A DNA stretch of 7,653 nt from an uncultured Erysipelotrichaceae bacterium (GCA_900544435.1 UQVG01000090.1:1-7653); one strand, 5' to 3'; shown: positions 1 through 7,231, counted from the first letter of the stretch. The notes: generated by a model from the letters alone, not told the origin. A program made the numbers and translations.

Positions 1-109
1 CTTAACATAAATAGAACTGTCTTTTGTACAATGCCACCTTAACTTAATGACATTGCTTCTTAGAAGTCTTTTTTTTATTTTTAGACATATTGTTATATGG
101 GGTGACAAA
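1..109. other. Leader upstream of cotE, content unresolved
   Basis: The first plus-strand frame is open from the window edge to a TAA at 40-42 (13 codons), so this could be the tail of an upstream gene, but the residues match nothing I recognise. In B. subtilis the genes before cotE are miaB and ricA (ymcA). The rest is non-coding and T-rich (about 67-82), with a short CTTCT/AGAAG dyad at 56-66 whose one-base spacer is too small for a real hairpin. I see no convincing terminator, and no sporulation promoter that I would defend. Confidence 0.3.
99..105 (+). promoter_or_regulatory. Ribosome binding site that sets the cotE start
   Basis: GGGGTGA lies 4 nt before the ATG at 110 (7 nt from its G run) and resembles the GAGGTG sites of mutS and mutL. 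An earlier in-frame ATG at 47 has no such site and would add 21 hydrophobic residues that the CotE family does not have. Both points favour the start at 110. Confidence 0.7.
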
Positions 110-589
110 ATGGCTGGTAAAGTGTATGAAATTATGACTAAGGCAACTTTATCAAAAGGAACTAAAAAGACAATTTCTAAATATGATTATACAGTCAATG
201 AAGTCGATAAAATACTAGGTTGCTGGATTAGTAACCATCATTATCAAGGTTTGATACATGATGATCAACCTTATATAGAAGGAAGTTTTGATTTGCATAT
301 TTGGTATAGTTATTTAAATGATAGTTTTTTATTAAAACAACAAGTGCATTACCAAGATGCTATTGATTTAAATATGAAAGATCATCAACTCAGTCAAAAT
401 GATCAAATTATTGTTGAAAGTCAATACTTACCTCGATGTATCCATGCAACCTTAGAAAATAAAACAATGCACATCGAAATAGAAAAACAAATGTCTTTAA
501 AAATCATTGGTGATACAACAATTCTTGTAGAAAGTAAAACAAATGATGAAGAACTTGAAATGAAAATTAATCCCGATTTCATAACATAG
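110..589 (+). CDS. cotE: Outer spore coat morphogenetic protein CotE
   Basis: The product (159 residues) is a homologue of CotE, which in B. subtilis forms a layer around the forespore and directs assembly of the outer coat through interactions with other coat proteins. Family hallmarks are visible: the N-terminal EIMTKATLSKG (7-17), ILGCWISNH (35-43), EGSFDLHIWYSY (57-68), the basic/hydrophobic middle, KIIGDTTILVE (131-141), and a C-terminal DEELE (146-150) followed by INPDF (153-157), which resembles the end of Bacillus CotE. B. subtilis CotE is about 181 residues; the difference is mostly a shorter acidic stretch before the DEELE block. The start at 110 is chosen for its SD and family length. 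The neighbourhood supports the call, since cotE directly precedes mutS-mutL in Bacillus. The stop codon lies inside a 13-bp inverted repeat. Expression is expected in the mother cell (sigma-E/sigma-K in Bacillus), but no such promoter is clear here. Confidence 0.88.
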   Translation: MAGKVYEIMTKATLSKGTKKTISKYDYTVNEVDKILGCWISNHHYQGLIHDDQPYIEGSFDLHIWYSYLNDSFLLKQQVHYQDAIDLNMKDHQLSQNDQIIVESQYLPRCIHATLENKTMHIEIEKQMSLKIIGDTTILVESKTNDEELEMKINPDFIT

Positions 590-612
590 AAAGATGTTTC
601 TTTCTATGTTAT
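581..612. repeat. Perfect 13-bp inverted repeat between cotE and mutS
   Basis: The arm ATAACATAGAAAG (581-593) and its exact reverse complement (600-612) flank a 6-nt loop (594-599). The cotE stop codon lies within the left arm. No T tract follows on either strand, so this is not a canonical intrinsic terminator. It could fold at the 3' end of the cotE mRNA, or act as a DNA operator, because both arms overlap the predicted mutS promoter. The structure is seen directly; its role is inference. Confidence 0.8.
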
Positions 613-615
613 AAT
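587..615 (+). promoter_or_regulatory. Predicted sigma-A promoter for mutS-mutL-miaA
   Basis: A consensus TATAAT (610-615) carries an extended -10 TG (TGTTATAAT, 607-615). A 4/6 match to the -35 box, TAGAAA (587-592), lies 17 nt upstream. The expected start is near 621-623, giving a leader of about 22 nt before the mutS ATG with its own GAGGTG. A vegetative promoter here fits the need to make mismatch repair proteins outside sporulation. Confidence 0.65.
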
Positions 616-643
616 AATCAACGAATTAGAATGAGGTGTAAAA

Positions 644-3151
644 ATGAAACAAAAATACAGTCCAATGATGATGCAATATTTAGGCATTAAAGAACAAAAT
701 AAAGATGCTATTGTGATGTTTAGATTAGGAGATTTTTATGAAATGTTCTTTGATGATGCGATGATTGTTTCTAAAGAACTAGAACTTGCTTTAACAGGGA
801 AAAATGCCGGCGCTAAAGAAAGAGTTCCAATGTGTGGAGTTCCTTTTCATAGTGCGAGTGGATATATTCAAAAATTAGTAGATAATGGTCATAAAGTCGC
901 TATTGTTGAACAATTAACAGATCCTGGTAAAAAAGGAATTGTTGAACGTGGTGTTGTTCAAATTGTCACACCAGGTACTATTTTTGATGATTCAATGACA
1001 AAAAATAAAAATAATTATATTGCGTGTATGATGATTTTTGATTTTGTTTATACACTTGCTTTTTGTGATATTACAACAGGTGAATTTCAAGTCATCAATA
1101 TTGATAAAAAGGATCATCTTTTAAATAATCAATTAGCTTCGATGGAAGTTAAAGAAATTGTTGTTAAAAGTGATTGTACATATAGCTTTAATGATTCAAT
1201 TATGGTATCTCATTATGATAATGAAACATTTAATGAAAAATATCGAGATATTTTTCATAATATAAAGGATTTAAAAGAAATTAAAGTAGCTACTTTATTA
1301 TTAAATTATTTAATTGAAACACAAAAAAGAGACTTAGAACATCTTCAAATGATTGAAGAAATCAATAATCAAGATTTTATGACAATGGATCTTTATACTA
1401 AAAAATCATTAGAATTAACTGAAAATTCTAAAGATCATGAAAAATATGGTTCCTTATTTTGGTTATTAGATATGACAAAATCAGCAATGGGAGCAAGACT
1501 TTTAAAGAGTTATATTGATCGACCACTTTTAAAAAAAGAAGCCATTGAAGAAAGATTAGATATTGTTGAAATCTTTACCCAACAATTTATTCAAAGAGAA
1601 AGTATTAAAGAAATATTAAAAGAAATCTATGACTTAGAAAGACTATCAAGTCGTATTGCTTTTGGAAACATTAATGCAAGAGATTTAAAATGGATTGCTT
1701 CTTCTTTAAAAGTCTTACCAGAATTAAAACAACAACTTTATTCATTCAATGAACCTTTAACAGATCAATTAGCCGATCAAATCATTGATTTATCACATAT
1801 TACAAAACTCATTGATGATGCTATTATTGATAATCCTCCTCTTACAATTAAAGAAGGAAATATTATCAAAGATCATTTTAATGAAGAATTAGATGAATTA
1901 CGTTATTTAAGAGATCATGGAAAACAATGGTTAGTTGATTTTGAACAAAAAGAAAGAGAAAAAACTGGTATTAAAAACTTAAAAGTTGGTTATAATCGTG
2001 TCTTTGGTTATTATATTGAAGTTACAAAAGGAAGTTTAGATCTTGTTAAAGATGAATTCGAATATACAAGAAAACAAAGTTTATCAAATGCAGAAAGATT
2101 TATTACGCCTGAATTAAAAGATATGGAAAGTAAGATTTTATCGGCACAAGATAAAATTCAAAAATTAGAATATGTTTTATTTACTCAAGTTAGAAATGAA
2201 ATCAAAAAAGAAGTTCATTTAATTCAAGATGTTTCGAAAATTATTGCGCGTGTAGATGTTTATCAATCTCTTGCAATGTTAGCAAGTGAAAATAGTTATG
2301 TAAGACCTGTCTTTAATGATCAAAAAATTATGGATATTAAAGAAGGTAGACATGGTGTCATTGAAAAAGTCATGGGGCATGGTAAATATGTACCTAACGA
2401 TGTTTCAATTGATGAAAATTCACCAGTTGTCTTAATTACAGGGCCAAATATGGGTGGTAAATCGACTTATATGAGACAAGTAGCTTTAATTGTTATTATG
2501 GCGCAAATTGGCTCATTTGTCCCTGCTAAATATGCTAATTTAACGATCTTTGATCAGATCTTTACGCGTATTGGAGCCAGTGATGATTTAATTAGTGGTC
2601 AATCAACTTTCATGGTAGAAATGTTAGAAGCCAATAATGCTTTACGTTTTGCTAGTGAAAAATCATTGATTTTATTTGATGAAATTGGTCGAGGAACAGC
2701 AACTTTTGATGGAATGGCTATTGCCCAGGCAATGATTGAATATATTGCTAGTGAAATTCATTGTATGACATTATTTTCAACCCACTACCATGAACTTACA
2801 TTTTTAGAAGATAAAGGTCTTGGTATTCAAAATGTTCATGCCAGTGCTAGAGTAGATAATGATCATTTAGTATTTGAATATTTAATTAAAAAAGGACGTT
2901 CTAATAAATCTTATGGAGTCAATGTGGCTAAACTTGCTAAATTACCAGATGAAGTAATCAATCGTGCTAATTTAGTATTAGAAACACTTGAAGAAAATAA
3001 TGTAGAAGATCGTTTAATTGAAGAAAAACAAGTTCAAGTTATTGAAAAAGAAAGTGAAGTTGAAAAATATTTAAAGACAATTGATCCAATGGCTTTATCA
3101 CCATTAGATGCTTTGTCAACTTTAATCGAATTAAAAAAATTAGTAAAGTAG
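644..3151 (+). CDS. mutS: DNA mismatch repair protein MutS
   Basis: MutS (835 residues) binds base mismatches and small loops in newly replicated DNA and, in its ATP state, slides and recruits MutL. The mismatch-reading F-x-E motif is FYE at 31-33 in the N-terminal domain. Connector, core lever and clamp domains follow, then the ABC-type ATPase with Walker A GPNMGGKS (600-607), Walker B ending in DE (679-680) and the STHYHE switch (712-717). The C-terminal oligomerisation helices (SPLDAL, 819-824) are present. Length is close to B. subtilis (about 858) and E. coli (853); the shortfall is largely in the tail between the ATPase and the final helices, where the Bacillus clamp-binding QLSFF-like motif is replaced by QVQVI (796-800). 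The SD TGAGGTG (632-638) fixes the start. It is the first gene of a mutS-mutL-miaA transcription unit. Confidence 0.98.
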   Translation: MKQKYSPMMMQYLGIKEQNKDAIVMFRLGDFYEMFFDDAMIVSKELELALTGKNAGAKERVPMCGVPFHSASGYIQKLVDNGHKVAIVEQLTDPGKKGIVERGVVQIVTPGTIFDDSMTKNKNNYIACMMIFDFVYTLAFCDITTGEFQVINIDKKDHLLNNQLASMEVKEIVVKSDCTYSFNDSIMVSHYDNETFNEKYRDIFHNIKDLKEIKVATLLLNYLIETQKRDLEHLQMIEEINNQDFMTMDLYTKKSLELTENSKDHEKYGSLFWLLDMTKSAMGARLLKSYIDRPLLKKEAIEERLDIVEIFTQQFIQRESIKEILKEIYDLERLSSRIAFGNINARDLKWIASSLKVLPELKQQLYSFNEPLTDQLADQIIDLSHITKLIDDAIIDNPPLTIKEGNIIKDHFNEELDELRYLRDHGKQWLVDFEQKEREKTGIKNLKVGYNRVFGYYIEVTKGSLDLVKDEFEYTRKQSLSNAERFITPELKDMESKILSAQDKIQKLEYVLFTQVRNEIKKEVHLIQDVSKIIARVDVYQSLAMLASENSYVRPVFNDQKIMDIKEGRHGVIEKVMGHGKYVPNDVSIDENSPVVLITGPNMGGKSTYMRQVALIVIMAQIGSFVPAKYANLTIFDQIFTRIGASDDLISGQSTFMVEMLEANNALRFASEKSLILFDEIGRGTATFDGMAIAQAMIEYIASEIHCMTLFSTHYHELTFLEDKGLGIQNVHASARVDNDHLVFEYLIKKGRSNKSYGVNVAKLAKLPDEVINRANLVLETLEENNVEDRLIEEKQVQVIEKESEVEKYLKTIDPMALSPLDALSTLIELKKLVK

Positions 3152-3160
3152 AGGTGGCCT

Positions 3161-4966
3161 ATGAAAATAAAACAACTTGATGATATTTTAGCAAATAAAA
3201 TAGCAGCTGGTGAAGTTATTGAAAGACCAGCAAATGTTGTCAAAGAATTAGTTGAAAATAGTATTGATGCTTCTTCTTCTAAAATAGATATTATTATAGA
3301 AGAAGGAGGAATGAATTTAATTCAAATTATTGATGATGGTTTAGGAATGGATAAAGAAGATGCACGTCTTTGTTTTTCAAGACATGCAACAAGTAAAATC
3401 TATAATGATCAAGATTTATTTTGTATTCAAACATTAGGTTTTAGAGGCGAAGCTATTCCTTCCATTGCTTCTATTTCTCATTTTGTTTTAAAAACAAGTG
3501 ATGGGAGTCAAGGATCTACAGTTATCTATGAATTTGGTAAATTTATTGAACAAAAACAAAGTGATCTTAATAGAGGAACAAATATTTCTGTTTCTAAACT
3601 TTTTCAAAATGTTCCAGCAAGATTAAAATATGTAAAATCTGTCAATGCTGAATTTGCACATATACAAAATTATGTAGAAAGACTTTCTTTATCTCATCCA
3701 GATATTGCTTTTACTTTAATGCATAATGATAAATTGACTTATAAAACAAATGGGAATGGAAATTTATTAGAAGTTATTCATCAGATTTATGGGTTATCTG
3801 TGGTTAAAAATATGTTGAATTTAAAAGCTGGAAATGATGAATTTCAAATAGAAGGTTTTATTGGCAAAATTGAAGTGAATAGGGCAAGTAAGAATCATAT
3901 TGTTACGATGGTCAATCATCGTATTGTTAAAAATCAAGTAGCAATCGATGCTATTAATCAAGCATATCGTAAATATTTAGCAGATAATCGTTATCCTATT
4001 GCAGTCATCAATATTGAAATTGATCCTTATTTAGTGGATGTCAATGTTCATCCAAGTAAGTTAGAAGTTAAGTTTTCTAAAGAATATGAATTAAAACAAT
4101 TGATTTTTGATGCGGTATCTAAAACTTTAGAAAATGTAAATTTAACCTATCAAGTTAAAGAAGAAAAACCAGTCTTTAAACCACAACTAGATCAAATGGA
4201 TCTAGATATTGATTTTAGACAAGAAATTCCTACAAAAGTTCAAGAAAAACCACTAGCTTCATTTATTCAAGAAGAAAAACAACCACTATTTGTACATGAA
4301 GAAAAAAATGAATATATAACAGAACCTGTAGAAAAGCTTGTTGAAGAACCTATCCAACTTGAAAAAGTGGAAGTGCCTTTAAAAGAAATGAAAAAGAAAA
4401 TATTTGTAAAAGCACAAATTCATGGAACTTATATTGTAGGTGAAGATGAAAGTGGAATGTATTTGATAGATCAACATGCTGCACAAGAAAGAATCAATTA
4501 TGAATATTTTCTAGAAAAATATAGTCATCCAGATATGACAATGAGAGATTTATTAGTACCTATTACAGTTGAATATCCTTTAAGTGAATGTATGATGATT
4601 GAAGAAAGAAAAGATTTATTAAAAGAAGTTGGCATTGATTTAGAGCCTTTTGGTAATGGTTTTATTATTAAACAACTGCCAATGTGGATGAATCAAATTA
4701 ATGAACATTTATTTATTGAAGATATGATTCAACAAATCTTAAAAGATAATAAAATCGATTTACTTTCTTTACAAGAACATGCTATAGCAACATTAAGTTG
4801 CAAAGCATCTTTAAAAGGAAATAGTCATCTATCAATTGAATCAATGCAAACAATTGTTGATAATTTAATGCGTTGTGATAATCCTTATGTTTGCCCACAT
4901 GGAAGACCAACGATTATTCATTATTCAGCATATGAATTAGAAAAATTATTTAAGAGGGTCGTATAA
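3161..4966 (+). CDS. mutL: DNA mismatch repair endonuclease MutL
   Basis: MutL (601 residues) couples mismatch recognition by MutS to strand incision. The N-terminal GHKL ATPase shows KELVENSIDA (28-37; catalytic E29, Mg-binding N33), DDGLGM (58-63), GFRGEA (93-98) and the DVNVHPSKLEV strand (293-303). A charged, Gln/Glu/Lys-rich linker spans about 330-405. The C-terminal domain holds the full endonuclease signature: DQHA(x)2E(x)4E (437-448), SCKAS (546-550) and CPHGRP (578-583), as in organisms without MutH. The canonical clamp motif QxxLxP appears as RDLLVP (462-467), so the key Gln is missing. The SD GAGGTGG begins on the last base of the mutS stop codon and the gap is 9 nt, so translation is probably coupled to mutS. 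The gene overlaps miaA by one base. Confidence 0.98.
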   Translation: MKIKQLDDILANKIAAGEVIERPANVVKELVENSIDASSSKIDIIIEEGGMNLIQIIDDGLGMDKEDARLCFSRHATSKIYNDQDLFCIQTLGFRGEAIPSIASISHFVLKTSDGSQGSTVIYEFGKFIEQKQSDLNRGTNISVSKLFQNVPARLKYVKSVNAEFAHIQNYVERLSLSHPDIAFTLMHNDKLTYKTNGNGNLLEVIHQIYGLSVVKNMLNLKAGNDEFQIEGFIGKIEVNRASKNHIVTMVNHRIVKNQVAIDAINQAYRKYLADNRYPIAVINIEIDPYLVDVNVHPSKLEVKFSKEYELKQLIFDAVSKTLENVNLTYQVKEEKPVFKPQLDQMDLDIDFRQEIPTKVQEKPLASFIQEEKQPLFVHEEKNEYITEPVEKLVEEPIQLEKVEVPLKEMKKKIFVKAQIHGTYIVGEDESGMYLIDQHAAQERINYEYFLEKYSHPDMTMRDLLVPITVEYPLSECMMIEERKDLLKEVGIDLEPFGNGFIIKQLPMWMNQINEHLFIEDMIQQILKDNKIDLLSLQEHAIATLSCKASLKGNSHLSIESMQTIVDNLMRCDNPYVCPHGRPTIIHYSAYELEKLFKRVV

Positions 4967-5889
4967 TGGAAAAAGTAATTGTTGTAATTGGACCAACAAG
5001 TGTTGGTAAAACAAAAATGGGAGTAGCTCTTGCTAAAAAGTTCAATGGAGAAGTTATTAGTGGAGATTCTATGCAAATTTATAAACAGATGGATATAGGA
5101 ACTGCTAAAGTCACAGAAGAAGAAAAAGAAGGTATTATTCATCATTGTGTAGATATTTTAAATCCTGATGAAACATATAGTGTTCATGATTTTCAACAAA
5201 CAGTAAGAAAAAAGATAACAGAAATTACCCAAAGAGGACATGTTCCAATAATTGTTGGAGGAACAGGCTTATATATAAAAGCAGCATTATATGATTATCA
5301 ATTTGATGAAATGGAAAACGATCATCATGCAATAAATGAAAAATATAAAGATTATACAAATGAACAATTACATGATCATTTAAAATCAATCGATGAAGAA
5401 AGTGCAAAAACATTACACTTTAATAACCGTCGACGTGTTTTAAGAGCTATTGAAATCTATGAAACAACAGGTAAAAGAAAAAGTGAAATGTTAGAAGAAC
5501 AAGAACATGTTTGCTTATATGATGCTTATTTTGTAGGATTAACGCTTCCTAGAGATGTTTTATATGAAAGAATTAATAAACGTGTTGATGTGATGATGAA
5601 AAATGGGTTAAAAGAGGAAATGGATCAACTTTATAGTCAAGGACTTACAAGAAATCATCAAAGTATGAAAGCGATTGGTTATAAGGAATGGTTTGATTAT
5701 TATGATCATCAAATAGATTTAAATGAAGTTTTAGAACTGATTAAAAAGCATTCAAGACAATACGCTAAAAGACAGTATACTTGGTTTAAAAACCAATTTG
5801 ATGTTCATTGGTATGATGTAAATTTAGAACATTTTGAACAAACTATTAAACAAGTAACAGATGATATAGAAAAAATCCTAAAAATTTAG
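4966..5889 (+). CDS. miaA: tRNA dimethylallyltransferase MiaA
   Basis: MiaA (307 residues) transfers a dimethylallyl group to N6 of A37 in tRNAs that read codons starting with U, the first step towards ms2i6A. Visible motifs are the P-loop GPTSVGKT (9-16), the catalytic Asp in SGDSMQIYK (D34), DIGTAK (43-48), VGGTGLY (97-103), the tRNA-binding NRRRVLRAIE (154-163), KAIGYKE (235-241) and the C-terminal KRQYTWF (268-274). Length matches the family. The start codon shares its A with the mutL stop (TAATG), with AGAGGG at 4953-4958 as SD, so it is very likely translated by coupling to mutL. No hfq follows, unlike the E. coli mutL-miaA-hfq order. Its last codons form half of a terminator hairpin and its stop overlaps that of rarA. 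Confidence 0.97.
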   Translation: MEKVIVVIGPTSVGKTKMGVALAKKFNGEVISGDSMQIYKQMDIGTAKVTEEEKEGIIHHCVDILNPDETYSVHDFQQTVRKKITEITQRGHVPIIVGGTGLYIKAALYDYQFDEMENDHHAINEKYKDYTNEQLHDHLKSIDEESAKTLHFNNRRRVLRAIEIYETTGKRKSEMLEEQEHVCLYDAYFVGLTLPRDVLYERINKRVDVMMKNGLKEEMDQLYSQGLTRNHQSMKAIGYKEWFDYYDHQIDLNEVLELIKKHSRQYAKRQYTWFKNQFDVHWYDVNLEHFEQTIKQVTDDIEKILKI

Positions 5890-5898
5890 GATTTTTTT
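5870..5898. terminator. Bidirectional intrinsic terminator shared by miaA and rarA
   Basis: AAAAAATCCTAA (5870-5881) pairs with TTAGGATTTTTT (5886-5897) around a 4-nt loop. A T run follows on the plus strand (5892-5898), and the mirrored A run (5870-5875) gives a U run for the minus strand. It lies exactly at the meeting point of two convergent genes. The stem has only four G/C pairs' worth of strength at its centre, so efficiency may be moderate. Confidence 0.85.
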
Positions 5899-7154
5899 GT
5901 ATGATTTAATTTTTTAATATTACTTGTACGACCGTGTCTTAAAATACGTCGATAATTTTCAGCTAAAGCTTTTTCATATTGACTTGTCATCCAAGGTACA
6001 TAGAATTGATTATTTGCGATTTGATCAGGTAAATATTGAATATATTCCCATAACTCAGGACGATCATAATTATATTTTTCATCCTCTTCTAGACCAACAG
6101 GTGTTAATCTTAAATATTCAGGTGCAGGCAAAGATTGTTGTCTTAAAGAAGCTAAGGCAGCATCAATAGCTGCTTCTGATGATTTAGATTTAGGTGAAAG
6201 ACATAAATCAATAATAGCACTTGCGATAGGAATTCTTGCTTCAGGAAATCCTACTGTTCTAGCGGCTTGAAAAGCAGCAACAGTACGCATACAAGCATTT
6301 GGATTAGCAAGTCCAACATCTTCATATGCACAAACAAGGACACGTCTTTCTAAAGATTCAATATCATTATATTCTATCAACTTTGCAAAATAATACATGG
6401 CTCCATTAGGATCACTTCCACGAATAGATTTTTGTAAACCACTTAAAGTATCATAATATTGATCTTCATCTTTATCAAATTGACCATTAGCTTGTGTTAA
6501 AGCATTTTTAGCATCTTCAATAGTAATATGATGATCATGAGAAATAATTGTACATACTTCTAAACAATTATACGCAAAACGAATATCTCCTGATGAAAGA
6601 CGAGCAATATGTTGCAAGACTTCTTCATCACATTGATATTGATGATGATAGCCTTTTTCACTATCTAAAGCATGATGTAAACCTTGAATAATATCTTCTT
6701 GAGTTAAAGGTTTAACTTCAATGATTTGACATCTTGAACGAATGGCAGGATTGATTGAATGATAAGGATTAGCAGTTGTACATCCAACAATAATCAATAG
6801 ACCGCTTTCTACATAAGGAAGTAAATTATCTTGTTTCATTTTATTCATACGATGAATTTCATCGATAATGACAAAAAGACCATTAGATAATTTAGCTTCT
6901 TCAATAATCAAATCCATTTCTTTTTTATTTCCTGTAGATGCATTAAAAGTACGACAAGGCATATTTAAATCATGAGCTAAAGCCATTGCAAGAGTTGTTT
7001 TACCACAACCTGGTGGACCATATAAAATAACAGACATGGGATGGTTTTTTTCTACAAATTTAGTAAATAAACCATTTTCACCAATAATATGTTTTTGTCC
7101 TAATATATCTAAAAGAGATTGAGGTCTCATATTATAAGCTAAAGTTCCACTCAT
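5886..7154 (-). CDS. rarA: Replication-associated recombination protein A (RarA/MgsA), AAA+ ATPase
   Basis: RarA (422 residues; B. subtilis about 421) is the bacterial member of the WRNIP1/Mgs1 family, a clamp-loader-related AAA+ ATPase that acts at stalled or damaged replication forks with SSB. In order: MRPQSLLDILGQKHIIG (9-25), Walker A GPPGCGKTT (46-54), Walker B IIDEIH (96-101), sensor 1 TTANP (126-130), Arg-finger region NPAIRSR (135-141), sensor 2 GDIR (189-192), then the family-specific KSIRGSDP (252-259) and the C-terminal tetramerisation region with AYEDVGLANP. The start is supported by a full TAAGGAGG (7173-7166 on the minus strand), 11 nt away. It is transcribed alone, divergent from dtd and convergent with miaA, with which it overlaps by 4 bp. 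All catalytic residues look intact. Confidence 0.96.
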   Translation of the reverse strand: MSGTLAYNMRPQSLLDILGQKHIIGENGLFTKFVEKNHPMSVILYGPPGCGKTTLAMALAHDLNMPCRTFNASTGNKKEMDLIIEEAKLSNGLFVIIDEIHRMNKMKQDNLLPYVESGLLIIVGCTTANPYHSINPAIRSRCQIIEVKPLTQEDIIQGLHHALDSEKGYHHQYQCDEEVLQHIARLSSGDIRFAYNCLEVCTIISHDHHITIEDAKNALTQANGQFDKDEDQYYDTLSGLQKSIRGSDPNGAMYYFAKLIEYNDIESLERRVLVCAYEDVGLANPNACMRTVAAFQAARTVGFPEARIPIASAIIDLCLSPKSKSSEAAIDAALASLRQQSLPAPEYLRLTPVGLEEDEKYNYDRPELWEYIQYLPDQIANNQFYVPWMTSQYEKALAENYRRILRHGRTSNIKKLNHTKKS

Positions 7155-7172
7155 AAAAAAATCTTCCTCCTT

Positions 7173-7201
7173 AATACAAAATGAATTATAATGATTATAA
7201 C
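7173..7201 (+). promoter_or_regulatory. Possible promoter for dtd
   Basis: TATAAC (7196-7201) with a weak AATACA (7173-7178) 17 nt upstream would start transcription near 7208, about 24 nt before dtd. A better -10, TATAAT (7187-7192), has no usable -35. Either choice overlaps the minus-strand rarA promoter. In such AT-rich DNA the call is weak. Confidence 0.35.
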
Positions 7202-7202
7202 A
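7194..7202 (-). promoter_or_regulatory. Predicted extended -10 promoter for rarA
   Basis: Read on the minus strand, 7202 to 7194 is TGTTATAAT, a consensus -10 with the TG extension. No good -35 box is seen 16-18 nt upstream, which extended -10 promoters tolerate. The start would fall near 7187, about 33 nt before the rarA ATG. A second minus-strand TATAAT at 7190-7185 is an alternative. Confidence 0.55.
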
Positions 7203-7231
7203 CTTTTATAAAAAGAAAGGTAGAAATGAAT

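Noticed and set aside
5..32. Possible sigma-E-like promoter for cotE (ACATAAA, 13-nt gap, TGTACAAT)
   Set aside because: The -10 matches CATACANT at only 6 of 8 positions, the spacing is one base short, and such matches are frequent in AT-rich DNA.
49..82. Terminator for an upstream gene (GAC/CTTCT dyad followed by a T-rich run)
   Set aside because: The dyad has a one-base loop and interrupted outer pairs, so it cannot form a stable hairpin.
86..94. CATATTGTT resembling a sigma-E or sigma-K -10 just before cotE
   Set aside because: It would start transcription within or at the ribosome binding site, leaving no usable leader.
47..109. N-terminal extension of cotE from the ATG at 47
   Set aside because: No SD at 47, hydrophobic residues atypical of CotE, and a good SD sits before the ATG at 110.
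3034..3243. Minus-strand open frame across the mutS-mutL junction, and similar antisense frames at 4921-5145, 5225-5413 and 7195-7458
   Set aside because: All lie opposite conserved genes, have low-complexity Phe/Ser/His-rich translations and no credible SD or homology; they are shadows of the coding strand.
4187..4205. CTAGATC/GATCTAG inverted repeat with 5-nt loop inside mutL
   Set aside because: Only 7 bp, inside coding sequence and explained by the Gln/Asp/Leu-rich linker codons; no sign of function.
5924..6169. Plus-strand 81-residue open frame opposite the rarA 3' end
   Set aside because: Antisense to conserved rarA codons, with no ribosome binding site and no recognisable protein.
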